A DNA stretch of 55,067 bases from a virus: positions 1 through 55,067 of the IMG/VR virus record IMGVR_UViG_3300027969_000130. The stretch is one strand, 5' to 3'. Under the pieces are notes generated by a model that was not told the DNA's origin, ran no database searches, and saw only the letters and a program-made list of their open reading frames with translations. This document shows positions 8,228 to 17,096 of the stretch, one piece after another (the first letter of the stretch is position 1; each line of letters opens with the position of its first letter). Made by a program: the position numbers and the translations under genes.

Positions 8228-10425
8228 GCGTAAGTTCCTCCAGGGATTGTGTCAGTCCAGGTGGGCGAACCGGTACCCCCTGAGATTAAAAATTGGCCAG
8301 ATGTTCCAGCTGCGCTGAAGCCATAAGCCGTTCCAGTACCGTAGGCCACTGCTCCAGATGTTGGAGTGGTTGTGGCATTTGTACCGCCGTTTGCAATTGG
8401 CAAGGTTCCTGTCACGCCAGTCGTCAAGGGCAAGCCAGTTGCGTTGGTCAAGACACCGCTTGATGGAGTTCCCAAAGCTGGCGTGACCAACGTCGGAGAT
8501 GTTGCAAACACTAAGGCTCCGCTGCCAGTCTCGTCGGTTACTGCAGCAGCTAAATTTGCGCTTGTTGGCGTGGCCAACCAAGTAGCAACTCCTGTACCCA
8601 AGCCGGTGATTGAGCCAACCGCTGGGGTGACCGTTGTGTTGCCAGCTAAGGTCAACTGGCCTTGGGCATTTACTGTAAACGTGCCAACCTGCGTTGCTGA
8701 GCCGTAGGCTCCTGCAGCGACTGCCGTATTGGTGATGCTAAACTGCGTTCCCGTAAGGGTCAGTCCAGTACCTGCTGTGTAAGAGCCTACGCCAGCAAAT
8801 TGAACCCAAGTGATGGGGGTTGTGCCTAAAGTGCCGCCTGCATTGGAAGTACAAACCCAACCGGTGTCGGCGTATACGGTTCCTTGCTCGATGAAGGTGA
8901 ACGCACCTGGAACTTCAGCCCATGTGTCCATATCAGTTGCACGAGTCCAAGCACCTGCCGCAACCAAATAAATTCCGTTGTTTTGACTCAATGTCTGATC
9001 TTTAACCAAACACCTGTCTCCAGCAATCAGTGCTACACCATCAATGGTTTGGGTTCCAGACAACGTAATGTTCGCCGTTGTTGCCGCCACACAAGATGCC
9101 TTGGGGTCTAACCCTTGAGCCACAGAATCCACATACTGCTTAGTGGCTAATTGCAGGGCCGACGTTGGATCTTGCGTCACAGCAACTGAAGTCAGGCCAC
9201 CTAAAGTAAGGCTTGCTGCGCCTAGGGCAATTGCTGTAGTGCCCACCGTGACCGAGCTATTCGTCAACGAGGCATTTGCAATATTGCTTAGCGTGTTGCT
9301 GCTGCCGCTGATGGTCTTGTTTGTTAGGGTTTGAGATCCAGTTAGCGTAGCAACAGTCGAATCAATCGCAATGGTCACTGCAGCAGAGCCGTTGTAGCTT
9401 GTGCCAGACAAGCCTGTTCCAATTGTCAAGGCATTAGTTGCCGTAGCCGTAATCGTTCCTGAAGCTCCTAAAGCAACATTGACACCGTTAAAAGTAACGG
9501 AATAATTATCTAAAGCTACGTTTGGAATATTGCTAAACGTGTTGGCCGCACCACTCATGGCCTTGCCAGTCAGGGTACCAGGAATGTCGGCGTTTACAAG
9601 CAAGCGAAAAGCCGTTGTAGCATTTGGTCCTGATGCTGGGCCAGCATATACATAATTTGCAGGTTGGGCAGCTACGACCAGAGCAGAGCCCCAAGTTGGA
9701 GCAGAAGCTCCACCTGAAACCAAAACTTGGCCGCTGGAACCCTGAACAGATTGCAAAAAACCGCTGCTGCCGTCGGTGTACCAAACTGCACCAGCAGTCA
9801 GGCTGTTGATCTGCTTTCCTGTACCACCATTTGTTAGCGGCAGCAAGCCGGTATATTCTGTCGAGTTGGCAAAATTAAGGGCTGGGTGAACGTGGTCACC
9901 TTGCGCTGCATTGTTTTGGGTGCCAACCGCGGCAGTCCCCAGGGCAGTTGGCGTAGTTGTCGAAAAGACCATCGATATGGTCCGATTGGCCTGCAAGTTA
10001 CCGCCCCCGGTCAAACCGGTTCCCGCAATGATCTGGCGGGTATCAGGAACATATCCAGAGATGACTAGGGCTGTCGTAGAGACACTCGTGACCAGGCCCT
10101 TAGCATCTACTGTGACTACTGGAATCAATGAGCCAGAACCATACGATCCTGCCGTGACGCCATTATCGGCAAGCTTGCTGTTGGTCACGCCGCCTGTGGC
10201 AATGCTCAAGGTGCGGTTTTGGGAAAGATCGCCGCCTCCTTGGAGTCCGCCGCCTGTGTTAATCTCGCGAGATGCTGGTACAGAGACCGTCGATTGCAGA
10301 TCCAAGAATGGAATCTGGTAGGTGACGCCCTGAATAACGCAGATCATTGTCGCCGACGAAGTCGGATACGGAGCGACAGGCAGCTGCGTTATCGAGGTAG
10401 GTACAAGGTTTGATGGTGCGCTCAT
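8224..10425 (-). CDS. Tail fibre protein
   Basis: The protein has 733 residues. Near residues 170-185 it has a collar-like GDHVHP motif. Near 420-540 it has a fibre module with [34 protein letters not shown] and NNGIYLV, found in many phage fibres. Repeated GGTG motifs occur through the protein. It probably forms the proximal part of the same appendage as the S74 fibre encoded just downstream. The ATG at 10425 overlaps the TGA of the upstream CxxC gene. Confidence 0.8.
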   Translation of the reverse strand: MSAPSNLVPTSITQLPVAPYPTSSATMICVIQGVTYQIPFLDLQSTVSVPASREINTGGGLQGGGDLSQNRTLSIATGGVTNSKLADNGVTAGSYGSGSLIPVVTVDAKGLVTSVSTTALVISGYVPDTRQIIAGTGLTGGGNLQANRTISMVFSTTTPTALGTAAVGTQNNAAQGDHVHPALNFANSTEYTGLLPLTNGGTGKQINSLTAGAVWYTDGSSGFLQSVQGSSGQVLVSGGASAPTWGSALVVAAQPANYVYAGPASGPNATTAFRLLVNADIPGTLTGKAMSGAANTFSNIPNVALDNYSVTFNGVNVALGASGTITATATNALTIGTGLSGTSYNGSAAVTIAIDSTVATLTGSQTLTNKTISGSSNTLSNIANASLTNSSVTVGTTAIALGAASLTLGGLTSVAVTQDPTSALQLATKQYVDSVAQGLDPKASCVAATTANITLSGTQTIDGVALIAGDRCLVKDQTLSQNNGIYLVAAGAWTRATDMDTWAEVPGAFTFIEQGTVYADTGWVCTSNAGGTLGTTPITWVQFAGVGSYTAGTGLTLTGTQFSITNTAVAAGAYGSATQVGTFTVNAQGQLTLAGNTTVTPAVGSITGLGTGVATWLATPTSANLAAAVTDETGSGALVFATSPTLVTPALGTPSSGVLTNATGLPLTTGVTGTLPIANGGTNATTTPTSGAVAYGTGTAYGFSAAGTSGQFLISGGTGSPTWTDTIPGGTYA

Positions 10426-10721
10426 GGTATCATGTACTCGTCATTTTGGCCAAGAATGAAGCTGTTGTCATCTTCAGTAACGATACCCGCTGGGCTGGTA
10501 CTGAGTGGCAAATCAGGCCTCACAAATGGCAAGGTGATAGTGTCAGGCTGACGAGGAGGCAAGCGGTAAGGATCTAGTTGATCTAAGTCTTCGCGGCATA
10601 CTCTCAGCCCGGGTGAGTTTGGATCGGAGAACAGCTCATCGAGGCTCATCTTGCGGCTGCAACGGGCACACAGGCCAATGCCTAATGTGCTGCGTCCGCG
10701 AGTATCAAGCCAGATGCTCAT
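10422..10721 (-). CDS. Small Cys-containing protein linked to the connector gene
   Basis: The protein has 99 residues. It has a CARC pair at residues 18-21 and a further Cys in RVCREDLD near residue 42, which might bind a metal, followed by a Pro-rich acidic C-terminus. It overlaps both neighbours by 4 bases, so it is translated together with the connector and the fibre. Small proteins of this build commonly accompany the gp4-like gene in podoviruses. Function unknown; a tail assembly or fibre-attachment adaptor role is inferred from position. Confidence 0.65.
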   Translation of the reverse strand: MSIWLDTRGRSTLGIGLCARCSRKMSLDELFSDPNSPGLRVCREDLDQLDPYRLPPRQPDTITLPFVRPDLPLSTSPAGIVTEDDNSFILGQNDEYMIP

Positions 10722-11710
10722 CGTGTGTACACCGCAATGTTTGGAGTCAGGTAGATTGGAGAATCATCGCGTTCTTCGTTTTCTGCCTCAAGCAATGAAC
10801 GTTGAGCCTTCTGATCCAAGATAGCAATCATCTGAGGATCCACGCTTGGAGTCTCTTCAGCCAATCTTGAAGCAAGCACATAGACGATGGCGTCATACCA
10901 GCGCTGCGGAATCTCAATCTCTTGAGTCATCGTGCCCACGTCCATGATGTAGCGCTTGACCCATACGACCACTTGGGCAGTGACAAATTGCGCTGATGGA
11001 ACCGGCCATAAGTACAGTACAGGAGCATTGAGCAAACGATCAACCCAGAACTGCAGCGGACGGCCTTCAAATGCCTTATTGGGCAAGTTGACGTAATCGT
11101 CGCGGTTCAAGCGAGCCATAGGGATCTCGTTTGGCGTGTTTGCCAGTATCACCTGTGTTTGATTCAACGTTCCTGATGTAGCTCTCACTCTAAAATAGGA
11201 GGTCGCTAGGGAACCTTGAATGTCTACCCATGTTACCACATTGGCTGTGGCATTTGGGTTGTCCTCGGTTGCAACGGTGAGCCAGGTGGTACCATTTGTA
11301 GATGTTTCCAACGCATAGCTTGTTGAGGCACCAGACCACTCAATTCCAACGGTCGTGACTTGCGTGTCGGTTGGAAAGACGGTTGTGTAAGTGGTTGAGC
11401 TTGTTGTGTTGTTCGTATTCTCATTCACAACTCCAATCGTGCGCAAGTTGGTGTTGAGGATGTCAACAACTCCATTAGGCAGCGTGATCAGCCCTTGCGC
11501 TTGATAGAGAGGCATCAAATAACTCTCAATGCACCAAAGCTGCAAGCCGCGATTGGCTAGCATGCTCAAGATAAGATAAAGAGTGTCTAGAGCAAAGCTG
11601 ATTTGCTCAGACGAGATGCCTTCGGCAGGAATACGGCAACGACGATACGCGTGGTCGATGACCTTACGCGTATTGAAAACTGTCGTGCTGACTGTACCTG
11701 AAACTGCCAC
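10718..11710 (-). CDS. P22 gp4-like tail connector with inserted beta domain
   Basis: The protein has 330 residues. The N-terminal helical part (TRKVIDHAYRRCRIP, LDTLYLILSMLANRG) and the C-terminal part (WYDAIVYVLASRLAEE) match gp4-like connector proteins that bind under the portal. Between about residues 95 and 190 lies an extra beta-rich domain (TTVGIEWSGASTSYALETS, FRVRATSGTLNQTQ) resembling a discoidin/F5-8C-type module that standard gp4 lacks. The start is GTG at 11710, with TAGGAG placed well upstream. This extra domain may decorate the neck. Confidence 0.75.
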   Translation of the reverse strand: MAVSGTVSTTVFNTRKVIDHAYRRCRIPAEGISSEQISFALDTLYLILSMLANRGLQLWCIESYLMPLYQAQGLITLPNGVVDILNTNLRTIGVVNENTNNTTSSTTYTTVFPTDTQVTTVGIEWSGASTSYALETSTNGTTWLTVATEDNPNATANVVTWVDIQGSLATSYFRVRATSGTLNQTQVILANTPNEIPMARLNRDDYVNLPNKAFEGRPLQFWVDRLLNAPVLYLWPVPSAQFVTAQVVVWVKRYIMDVGTMTQEIEIPQRWYDAIVYVLASRLAEETPSVDPQMIAILDQKAQRSLLEAENEERDDSPIYLTPNIAVYTR

Positions 11711-11777
11711 CGGGTCTGCTCCTATTTGTTAAGTTTCGGCTTGCCGTCAGTGGCAAACCCGGGGGATTGCTTTTATT

Positions 11778-12437
11778 TTACTTCATTTGTCCAAATTTTG
11801 GAACTTTTGAGAACGTTGGCACGCCGCCTTTTGCCAGCTTGTTGCCTGCTCCTGGACCGTGAGCCTTGGCAGCAGGCATATTGGCATGTTTTTCCAACTT
11901 TGCCTCAACGCCGCCGCCTTTTGCGTACTTTTGGGTCTCAGTACCAAACTTCTTGGACATCTTGTTCAAGGCTTTGCCCTCGGCTGCCATCTTTGGACGG
12001 GCTTCTGCTGCAAATTGGCCGCCTTCAGCATAACAACCTGCTTTTCCGCCCCTTTTCATGCCAGTTGGCTCCATCATCTCTTCTTTGATCATGGTCAAAG
12101 GTGCTTTTGCCTTGCGCATCATGCCCACTTCAGCCCGTTTTGTGGCCGGAGTGTCCATTTCACCAGACATTTCACGCACTTCGTGACTTATCAGGGCTTT
12201 TGGGGCACCAGACTTGCGCAAAAGAGCTACTTCCTTGCGGACCATGGCTTCTGGTTCGCGTTTTGCAGTCATTTTCTGACCGCCTTTGGCGTATCCACCA
12301 TCTTTCATGGCATGCGGTGCATCATACATGGCCTTCGGGATGCCCTTTGTTGACCTTGCAGTCGATACTGGACGAGCAGATGGCCTAGCTGTTGAAGCCG
12401 GGAACGTAAATTCCCCGTATTGAATATTTTTTCCCAT
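11778..12437 (-). CDS. KGG-motif virion-module protein
   Basis: The protein has 219 residues when started at ATG 12437. That start lies one base after the previous stop; an upstream in-frame start at 12476 would overlap. The protein is basic and rich in Lys, Ala, Met and Gly. It contains repeated aromatic/Ala-Lys-Gly-Gly units (YAKGGQ, MKRGGK, YAEGGQ, YAKGGG, LAKGGV) and repeats of EVALLRKSGAP-like segments (EVALLRKSGAP, EVGMMRKAKAP). Function unknown. The motif recurs in neighbours and in the ejection proteins, suggesting a shared virion role. A short spacer (11711-11777) follows, with a weak hairpin. Confidence 0.7.
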   Translation of the reverse strand: MGKNIQYGEFTFPASTARPSARPVSTARSTKGIPKAMYDAPHAMKDGGYAKGGQKMTAKREPEAMVRKEVALLRKSGAPKALISHEVREMSGEMDTPATKRAEVGMMRKAKAPLTMIKEEMMEPTGMKRGGKAGCYAEGGQFAAEARPKMAAEGKALNKMSKKFGTETQKYAKGGGVEAKLEKHANMPAAKAHGPGAGNKLAKGGVPTFSKVPKFGQMK

Positions 12438-12438
12438 A

Positions 12439-12636
12439 TTATTTCCTTTTCGCGGCTGCCCGCATATTGTCGACAAGGTTGGGATAGGGGCGTCCGGCTG
12501 CTTCCGCTGCTGCCTTGGCGCCGGCTTTTGCAGCAGACGATAGTTTTTTTGGCTTTGGCAGATCCTTTGGCCTTGGCTTATCCCAAGGTGCTTTTACTTT
12601 GCCTCCTTTTGCGAAGGCCATTTTCTTTCCCATCAT
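12439..12636 (-). CDS. Small basic KGG-motif protein
   Basis: The protein has 65 residues from ATG 12636, which begins one base after the previous stop. It starts MMGKKMAFAKGGKVKAP and ends in a basic Ala-rich helix (SSAAKAGAKAAAEAAGRPY). It shares the FAKGG motif with its neighbours. Its high charge suggests nucleic-acid or capsid-interior contact. Family unknown. Confidence 0.65.
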   Translation of the reverse strand: MMGKKMAFAKGGKVKAPWDKPRPKDLPKPKKLSSAAKAGAKAAAEAAGRPYPNLVDNMRAAAKRK

Positions 12637-12637
12637 A

Positions 12638-12949
12638 CTAGCAGTCCCATTTGTTGAGGGCAAGGGCTTTCCTGGTAGGTCTGCCTTTGTCGTCTTTCAT
12701 CGGACCCGGCATGCCAGACATTCGCGCGCAAAAACTGTCACGACGTCCAGCTGCTGTGGGGCTCTTTGCTGCCTGCTTTGCAGAGACCGGAGGCTTTAGA
12801 TCACCGCCGGTTTGTCTGTTGTAAGCATCTCGACCTTTTTGGTTCAAGCCGCCTTTAGGATTTTGTCCCTCTTTGCGCGCCCAGACAGCTCCGCCCTTTG
12901 CTACAAACAAAGTGCCTCCGCCTTTTCCAAATTTGTGATCGTTTACCAT
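12638..12949 (-). CDS. DUF6321-like KGG-motif protein
   Basis: The protein has 103 residues from ATG 12949, which overlaps the previous stop; an upstream start at 13018 would overlap 76 bases. It begins with FGKGGG and VAKGGA repeats. It then carries a conserved-looking core (KEGQNPKGGLNQKGRDAYNR, RRDSFCARMSGMPGPMKD, GRPTRKALALNKWDC) that I recognise from uncharacterised proteins of aquatic phages (DUF6321 type). The single-domain, Cys- and Arg-rich core might bind nucleic acid or metal. Function unknown. Confidence 0.7.
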   Translation of the reverse strand: MVNDHKFGKGGGTLFVAKGGAVWARKEGQNPKGGLNQKGRDAYNRQTGGDLKPPVSAKQAAKSPTAAGRRDSFCARMSGMPGPMKDDKGRPTRKALALNKWDC

Positions 12950-13503
12950 GTTGTGATCGCCGTACGTTTCCACGTATTTGTTGCAATGCAGACGTAGATG
13001 TAGCTTGTGTCCCAGCAAATATCACCCTTGGTACCAGAATCAGCTGCAGTAGCAGGAGTCTTGATCGTGGGAATATTGATGGCATTGCCAGTGATACTGA
13101 AATTTCCGGCACTGCTAAACTTTGCAACCATAGTTGCAGCAGCTCCTGCAGCCATCAACAAGACTTGAAGATCAAAAGCTTCTGTTCCTGAACCTACGTT
13201 TGTGGTCACTGCAGAAAGCAAGGCCCCAATCTCAACGTTACTGGCTGAAGTCTCGCACTGAAAAGCAAGACGGGTTCCAATACCAGCAGCAGCTGTTGCT
13301 GAAGTCTGATGTGAAAGAGTTGCCGCAGTGGCCGGTGTATTGGTGTTTGCCGTCTCAACCAACAAGGTCGGTGCAGAGTTAGCAAAAGCCTTAATCAGGT
13401 CTGAGGTGAGCTTAACGGAGGAGGCCGATTGGACCGACTCAAAAAGCTCGGTGCCAACAAGCGTAGTGCCTGAGGGTAAGTCCGTGATCTTTAAGTTTGC
13501 CAT
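12943..13503 (-). CDS. Hypothetical structural protein
   Basis: The protein has 186 residues. It is Ala/Thr rich with a fibre-like N-terminus (MANLKITDLPSGTTLVGTEL) and a C-terminal beta segment containing WDTSYIYVCIATNTWKRT, a pattern often seen at the ends of phage tail or fibre-associated proteins. It begins two bases after the stop of the upstream structural gene without a clear ribosome site, implying coupling. It is probably a minor virion or fibre-attachment protein. Confidence 0.6.
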   Translation of the reverse strand: MANLKITDLPSGTTLVGTELFESVQSASSVKLTSDLIKAFANSAPTLLVETANTNTPATAATLSHQTSATAAAGIGTRLAFQCETSASNVEIGALLSAVTTNVGSGTEAFDLQVLLMAAGAAATMVAKFSSAGNFSITGNAINIPTIKTPATAADSGTKGDICWDTSYIYVCIATNTWKRTAITTW

Positions 13504-13505
13504 GA

Positions 13506-13928
13506 TCAGAGCGTATCAAAAGGGTTAGCGTAGTGCTTGACCATCTCAAGGACCACTGTATAAGTATCACCATTCGATGCATCAGACGTAGTAAAAAGGA
13601 TGTTGCCGTTTTTGCCAGCGCCTGAGTTGTTTGTAATGCCACCAATACTAGAAAAATCATTTTGATAGTTGGTGTTGACAGCTGCTAAGAAAAACGGAAC
13701 GTCAGTCGTTGCATCCCAAAGCATACGCACTTCCATGCCATGACAGACAGAAGTGATCTTGGTCACTGTAACGCCATTGCAGGCGATGCCAAGGTTGTTG
13801 GGATTGAGTGAAGCCACGTTGACTTTGGTCACCGCGCTTTCACCAGTGCCATCACTGATGTTTGTAAATTTCATAATGGCCAAGCGCTCACCATCCATAA
13901 GCGTTTGACTCGTAACTGCGTCAGCCAT
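13506..13928 (-). CDS. Hypothetical structural protein
   Basis: The protein has 140 residues and a beta-rich sequence without transmembrane segments (GERLAIMKFTNISDGTGES, then ACNGVTVTKITSVCHGMEV). It starts at ATG 13928 with SD AGGAGA, downstream of a GC-rich hairpin. It lies between a 325-residue structural gene and the 186-residue gene. Composition and position fit a minor head or neck protein. Family not recognised. Confidence 0.6.
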   Translation of the reverse strand: MADAVTSQTLMDGERLAIMKFTNISDGTGESAVTKVNVASLNPNNLGIACNGVTVTKITSVCHGMEVRMLWDATTDVPFFLAAVNTNYQNDFSSIGGITNNSGAGKNGNILFTTSDASNGDTYTVVLEMVKHYANPFDTL

Positions 13929-13948
13929 ATCAATCTCCTATTAAGAGT

Positions 13949-13964
13949 GGGGGCCTAAGCCCCC
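13949..13964 (-). terminator. GC-rich hairpin, terminator-like
   Basis: A 6-bp stem of GGGGGC with GCCCCC and a 4-base loop lies between two structural genes. In the transcript it is followed by ACTCTTAATAG, without a real U-tract. It may act as partial terminator or mRNA stabiliser rather than a full stop. Confidence 0.45.
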
Positions 13965-13971
13965 TGGTTAA

Positions 13972-14949
13972 TTAGGCCTGAGTTACGCCAAGAGCGCCAA
14001 CGCGGGTTGAGTTAGGACCAACGGCTATGCCTGGCAGCAAGATGCCCATGACCGTACGAACGATGCCGTTCGAAGCAGTTGCAGGGGTATAAGTGCCGCG
14101 AACATCACCAGTAGCGTTTGTTGCAGTTGCTGTATCAGCGGCCACAAAAGTGCCTGCGTCTTGAGCTAATGTGCTGTTGCTCTTCACACTCGCAACGTAA
14201 GCTACGTTGGTCACGCGAACAGGGATACCAAGCACATCGCTTGTACCAACAACAACGGCAGTTGCAGAACCTGAAATTGTCACGCCAGACACTTGGTAGA
14301 ACGCTTTCAAGCCTGTTACGGCGGTGGCAGCTGTTACTACAGTGATTACTTCAGTCATGGCTTGGCCGTAGTAGTCATAGCCAGACACTGTAAACGCACG
14401 TGCAGTTGTGGAGCTGTTCACTTTAATGGCACGAGGCACATCAAGTTGAATCACAGATACGCCGCCAGCAGTTGTGGTTGACTTGGCTGAAGTGCCAGCA
14501 GTCAAAGTCACTGCTTGGCCAGCAGTTGTGGTTGTCTGCGAGGCAGCAATGTTGTTAGTCACAGCAGCCTGAGGAACAACGTCCCATACATAGATGCGGC
14601 CAAGAGGACCAACACCCAAGTCCATGGGAGCTGGGTTGCCGTAAGCTACGTTGCCGTGCAAAGTCAAGGCTACGGTGTTGGCAATGTTGATTGCTTGGTT
14701 GAGGGTGTAAGTACCTGCGCCACCGTTACCGGAGACAAAGGCAGTGATGTATGTACCATCGGTCACACCCGTACCGTCGACATACATACCAACAACAATC
14801 GGTGAGCCAAAGCCAACACTTGTAATTGTTAGGGTTGTGGATGAAGTGCTGCCTGTACCGCCAATTGCGGTAGTAGAGTAAGCACGAAGGCCGGTACCCA
14901 TGAATGTTTGGGCGCCGCCGAGGAATAGGTCGTCAGAATATTGAGGCAT
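13972..14949 (-). CDS. Probable head decoration or structural protein
   Basis: The protein has 325 residues, rich in Thr, Ala, Gly and Val. It is beta-rich, with Ig-like segments (TTLTITSVGFGSPIVVGMYV, GTYTLNQAINIANTV) and an unbroken C-terminal beta part. It lies directly downstream of the coat gene behind a strong terminator hairpin, so it is probably made in smaller amounts. It starts at ATG 14949 with AAGGAG. Decoration, spike or head-fibre function is inferred; no specific family is recognised. Confidence 0.6.
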   Translation of the reverse strand: MPQYSDDLFLGGAQTFMGTGLRAYSTTAIGGTGSTSSTTLTITSVGFGSPIVVGMYVDGTGVTDGTYITAFVSGNGGAGTYTLNQAINIANTVALTLHGNVAYGNPAPMDLGVGPLGRIYVWDVVPQAAVTNNIAASQTTTTAGQAVTLTAGTSAKSTTTAGGVSVIQLDVPRAIKVNSSTTARAFTVSGYDYYGQAMTEVITVVTAATAVTGLKAFYQVSGVTISGSATAVVVGTSDVLGIPVRVTNVAYVASVKSNSTLAQDAGTFVAADTATATNATGDVRGTYTPATASNGIVRTVMGILLPGIAVGPNSTRVGALGVTQA

Positions 14950-14978
14950 GGTGTCTTCTCCTTGAAAAGCTAGACAAA

Positions 14979-15016
14979 TTAAAAAAATGAAAAGAAGGGG
15001 ACCAAAGGCCCCCTTC
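14979..15016 (-). terminator. Intrinsic terminator after the coat gene
   Basis: In the leftward transcript a 10-bp stem (GAAGGGGGCC with GGTCCCCTTC, one G-U pair, 3-base loop) is followed by TTTTCATTTTTTT. It sits in the spacer immediately after the coat stop codon. It is well placed to reduce expression of downstream genes relative to coat protein. Confidence 0.75.
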
Positions 15017-15021
15017 CTTGA

Positions 15022-15936
15022 TTACAGACCTGCTGTACCGTAAACAGTACGCCAGTCAGTCCAACCTGGAATGTAACGCTCGGTTGCTTTATAGCGCATA
15101 GAGTCGGTTTCGAAATCACCTTCCATGCTCTTTTCAAGCTTACGACGCATCATCAACTGCAAGCCGACTTTAGCGTCTGTCTGCACCCACCAAGCGGTAG
15201 TTGAAGTCAAACGTGACAAGTTAGCTTGGCCGCCGTCGATCATGCCCATCGAGTTGATCGGGTTGATGTCGTTGTTACCAGTACCTGCACGCAGGACAGA
15301 TTTCAACAGCACTTCACCTTGGAACACGTTGCTAGGGCTCAACACCAACTTGGTAGGAGTCAAACGGATACGCTTACCATTGTTGTCAATGGCGTTGCGG
15401 ATCTGGACGAGCATCTGCTCAAGAGATGTTTGCGACAAGTTGGCTGCAGTAGTCAACACGTTGCTTGCGTTACCAGAAGCGATAGGGTGTGCGGAGTTAA
15501 CCAACGACACGCCATCACCACCCGTGTACGAGCTATTGAAAGCGCGGTTCAGGATGTTGGCACACAAGGTTTCTTTTGTTTCGATCAAGGACTGTGCCAA
15601 GTGTTTGGCGTAAGTCTGGCCGATCGAAATGTGGTCGCCGTCTTCTACGAGGACCTTGGTCAAGGCAAAAGCCAAACCATAGACCTTGTAGACGTAACGA
15701 GCATTGAACAGGACACCACCAGATTGGTAGGTCACTGGCATGCCGTCAGGCAACTCAGGAGCCGCTCCGAAACCGTACAAGACGGGTTCTTCGTGGTAGT
15801 TACGGGGAATACCGTTGCGCTCAGTGAAAACTTGTTTCCACTCATCGGCGCGCTGGTTATACAAGCCATCGAACTCTTCGTTCAGAATTGGCTCAACGAT
15901 GGACCTAAAGTCCGTACTGCGCATTGGGACAGCCAT
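15022..15936 (-). CDS. Major capsid protein (HK97-fold, Mu gpT-like)
   Basis: The protein has 304 residues. The N-terminal arm (STDFRSIVEPILNEEFDGLY) and the core segments (GQTYAKHLAQSLIETKETL, ANILNRAFNSSYTGGDGVSL, RRKLEKSMEGDFETDSMRY) match the Mu-type HK97-fold coat family. It is preceded by a scaffold-like gene and followed by a strong terminator, as expected for the most abundant virion protein. SD AAGGAG lies upstream of ATG 15936. Confidence 0.85.
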   Translation of the reverse strand: MAVPMRSTDFRSIVEPILNEEFDGLYNQRADEWKQVFTERNGIPRNYHEEPVLYGFGAAPELPDGMPVTYQSGGVLFNARYVYKVYGLAFALTKVLVEDGDHISIGQTYAKHLAQSLIETKETLCANILNRAFNSSYTGGDGVSLVNSAHPIASGNASNVLTTAANLSQTSLEQMLVQIRNAIDNNGKRIRLTPTKLVLSPSNVFQGEVLLKSVLRAGTGNNDINPINSMGMIDGGQANLSRLTSTTAWWVQTDAKVGLQLMMRRKLEKSMEGDFETDSMRYKATERYIPGWTDWRTVYGTAGL

Positions 15937-15947
15937 TTTTTAGCTCC

Positions 15948-16514
15948 TTAGTAAGCGTTGATGGTTGCAACGTCCTGATGCTCAGAGATCTGAACTTGGA
16001 CAATCGTATAAGCATCACCCCATGCATTATCGGGACCGGGTGTGATACCGATCACGCGCATTTGGGCAGTGCCACCTGAAGCTACAACTGAAGCGGTATC
16101 CAATGTAGCAGTGCTAAGACCAACCACGGTAGAACCGGAGGTGATCGAACCAAAGTCATATTGGTTGCCGATGTTGCTAATGTTCACAGAGCCATTTGCT
16201 TGGATCTGATAAACGATAGCAGGATCACGCGTGATGTACGCGGTCACATCAGTTGCAGGGGTGTTCGCAATGAACTTGTTGGATACACGACGACGGCCAT
16301 CGCTGTCGGTGAATTCAACACCCATGAAAGTGCCGACGAAAGCATCGCCAGCAGCGGCCGGAGTCACAACACCAGTGGAAGTATTTATCTTCACAGGCTG
16401 ATATTGCAACAAGGTCACTGCCGCGTTGTTCGCCAACGTAAAGGCTGCCGGACGCACGAAACCACTTGCGTGGTAAACGGGCTGGAAGCCAAACGGTGTG
16501 CTAGAAGTAGACAT
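15948..16514 (-). CDS. Probable capsid decoration protein
   Basis: The protein has 188 residues. It is beta-rich with a Ser/Thr/Pro N-terminus (STSSTPFGFQPVYHASGFVR) and segments such as GDAFVGTFMGVEF. Proteins of this length and type are often encoded immediately before the coat gene and decorate or stabilise the shell. SD GAGGAA precedes ATG 16514. Assignment rests on position and composition. Confidence 0.6.
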   Translation of the reverse strand: MSTSSTPFGFQPVYHASGFVRPAAFTLANNAAVTLLQYQPVKINTSTGVVTPAAAGDAFVGTFMGVEFTDSDGRRRVSNKFIANTPATDVTAYITRDPAIVYQIQANGSVNISNIGNQYDFGSITSGSTVVGLSTATLDTASVVASGGTAQMRVIGITPGPDNAWGDAYTIVQVQISEHQDVATINAY

Positions 16515-16545
16515 GTTTGCTTTTCCTCATTGAGAAAGTTATGGA

Positions 16546-17082
16546 CTAGTCGATCTCTTCAAATTTAGATCGACCAGGATTTTCGCGCAATGCCGCAATA
16601 CCATCACCTTCAATCACACGCCCGCCTGCAGCTGCTGCAGCTTCCTTGATGCCGTCCAAAACTGCTGTCAGTTTCTCATCTTCGCGTGCTGGAGCATCGT
16701 GGTGTGCTTCGTGCATGAATCGCTTGTAGAGAGATAACGGCAACTTGAAGGCGAGCATCTCGTTGACACCAATAAACCCTTGCCATTCGCCTGTCTTAAT
16801 GGTTACATATTCCCAGCCAGGCACGTCTTCGGCTTTAATCGGTTCATAACCCAGCCGGATCCGCTGTTGAATGGAATCTCGGGGGTTAGTAGTGGTCAAC
16901 CAGCATGTGTGAAAGCCAGGAATCTTTGGTAGATCTGGCAATGCGTCTTGGAAAAATTGAGATCTAAACATCTCAACACGATCATCGTCGCTAATAGCAC
17001 GTTCTTCAGTCACATTGCGGTCTGTGGCTCCACGTGATTGGCGGACAAGATCAGGGGATTTTTTTAATCGTTCATCAGTCAT
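16546..17082 (-). CDS. Hypothetical head-module protein
   Basis: The protein has 178 residues. I chose ATG 17082 because GGAG lies eight bases upstream; GTG at 17091 sits inside the ribosome site. It contains a central segment (FHTCWLTTTNPRDSIQQRI, then GYEPIKAEDVPGWEYVTIK) and a helical C-terminus rich in Ala and Glu. It lies between scaffold and decoration genes in the head module. Function unknown. Confidence 0.65.
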   Translation of the reverse strand: MTDERLKKSPDLVRQSRGATDRNVTEERAISDDDRVEMFRSQFFQDALPDLPKIPGFHTCWLTTTNPRDSIQQRIRLGYEPIKAEDVPGWEYVTIKTGEWQGFIGVNEMLAFKLPLSLYKRFMHEAHHDAPAREDEKLTAVLDGIKEAAAAAGGRVIEGDGIAALRENPGRSKFEEID

Positions 17083-17096
17083 TTTTCTCACTCCTT

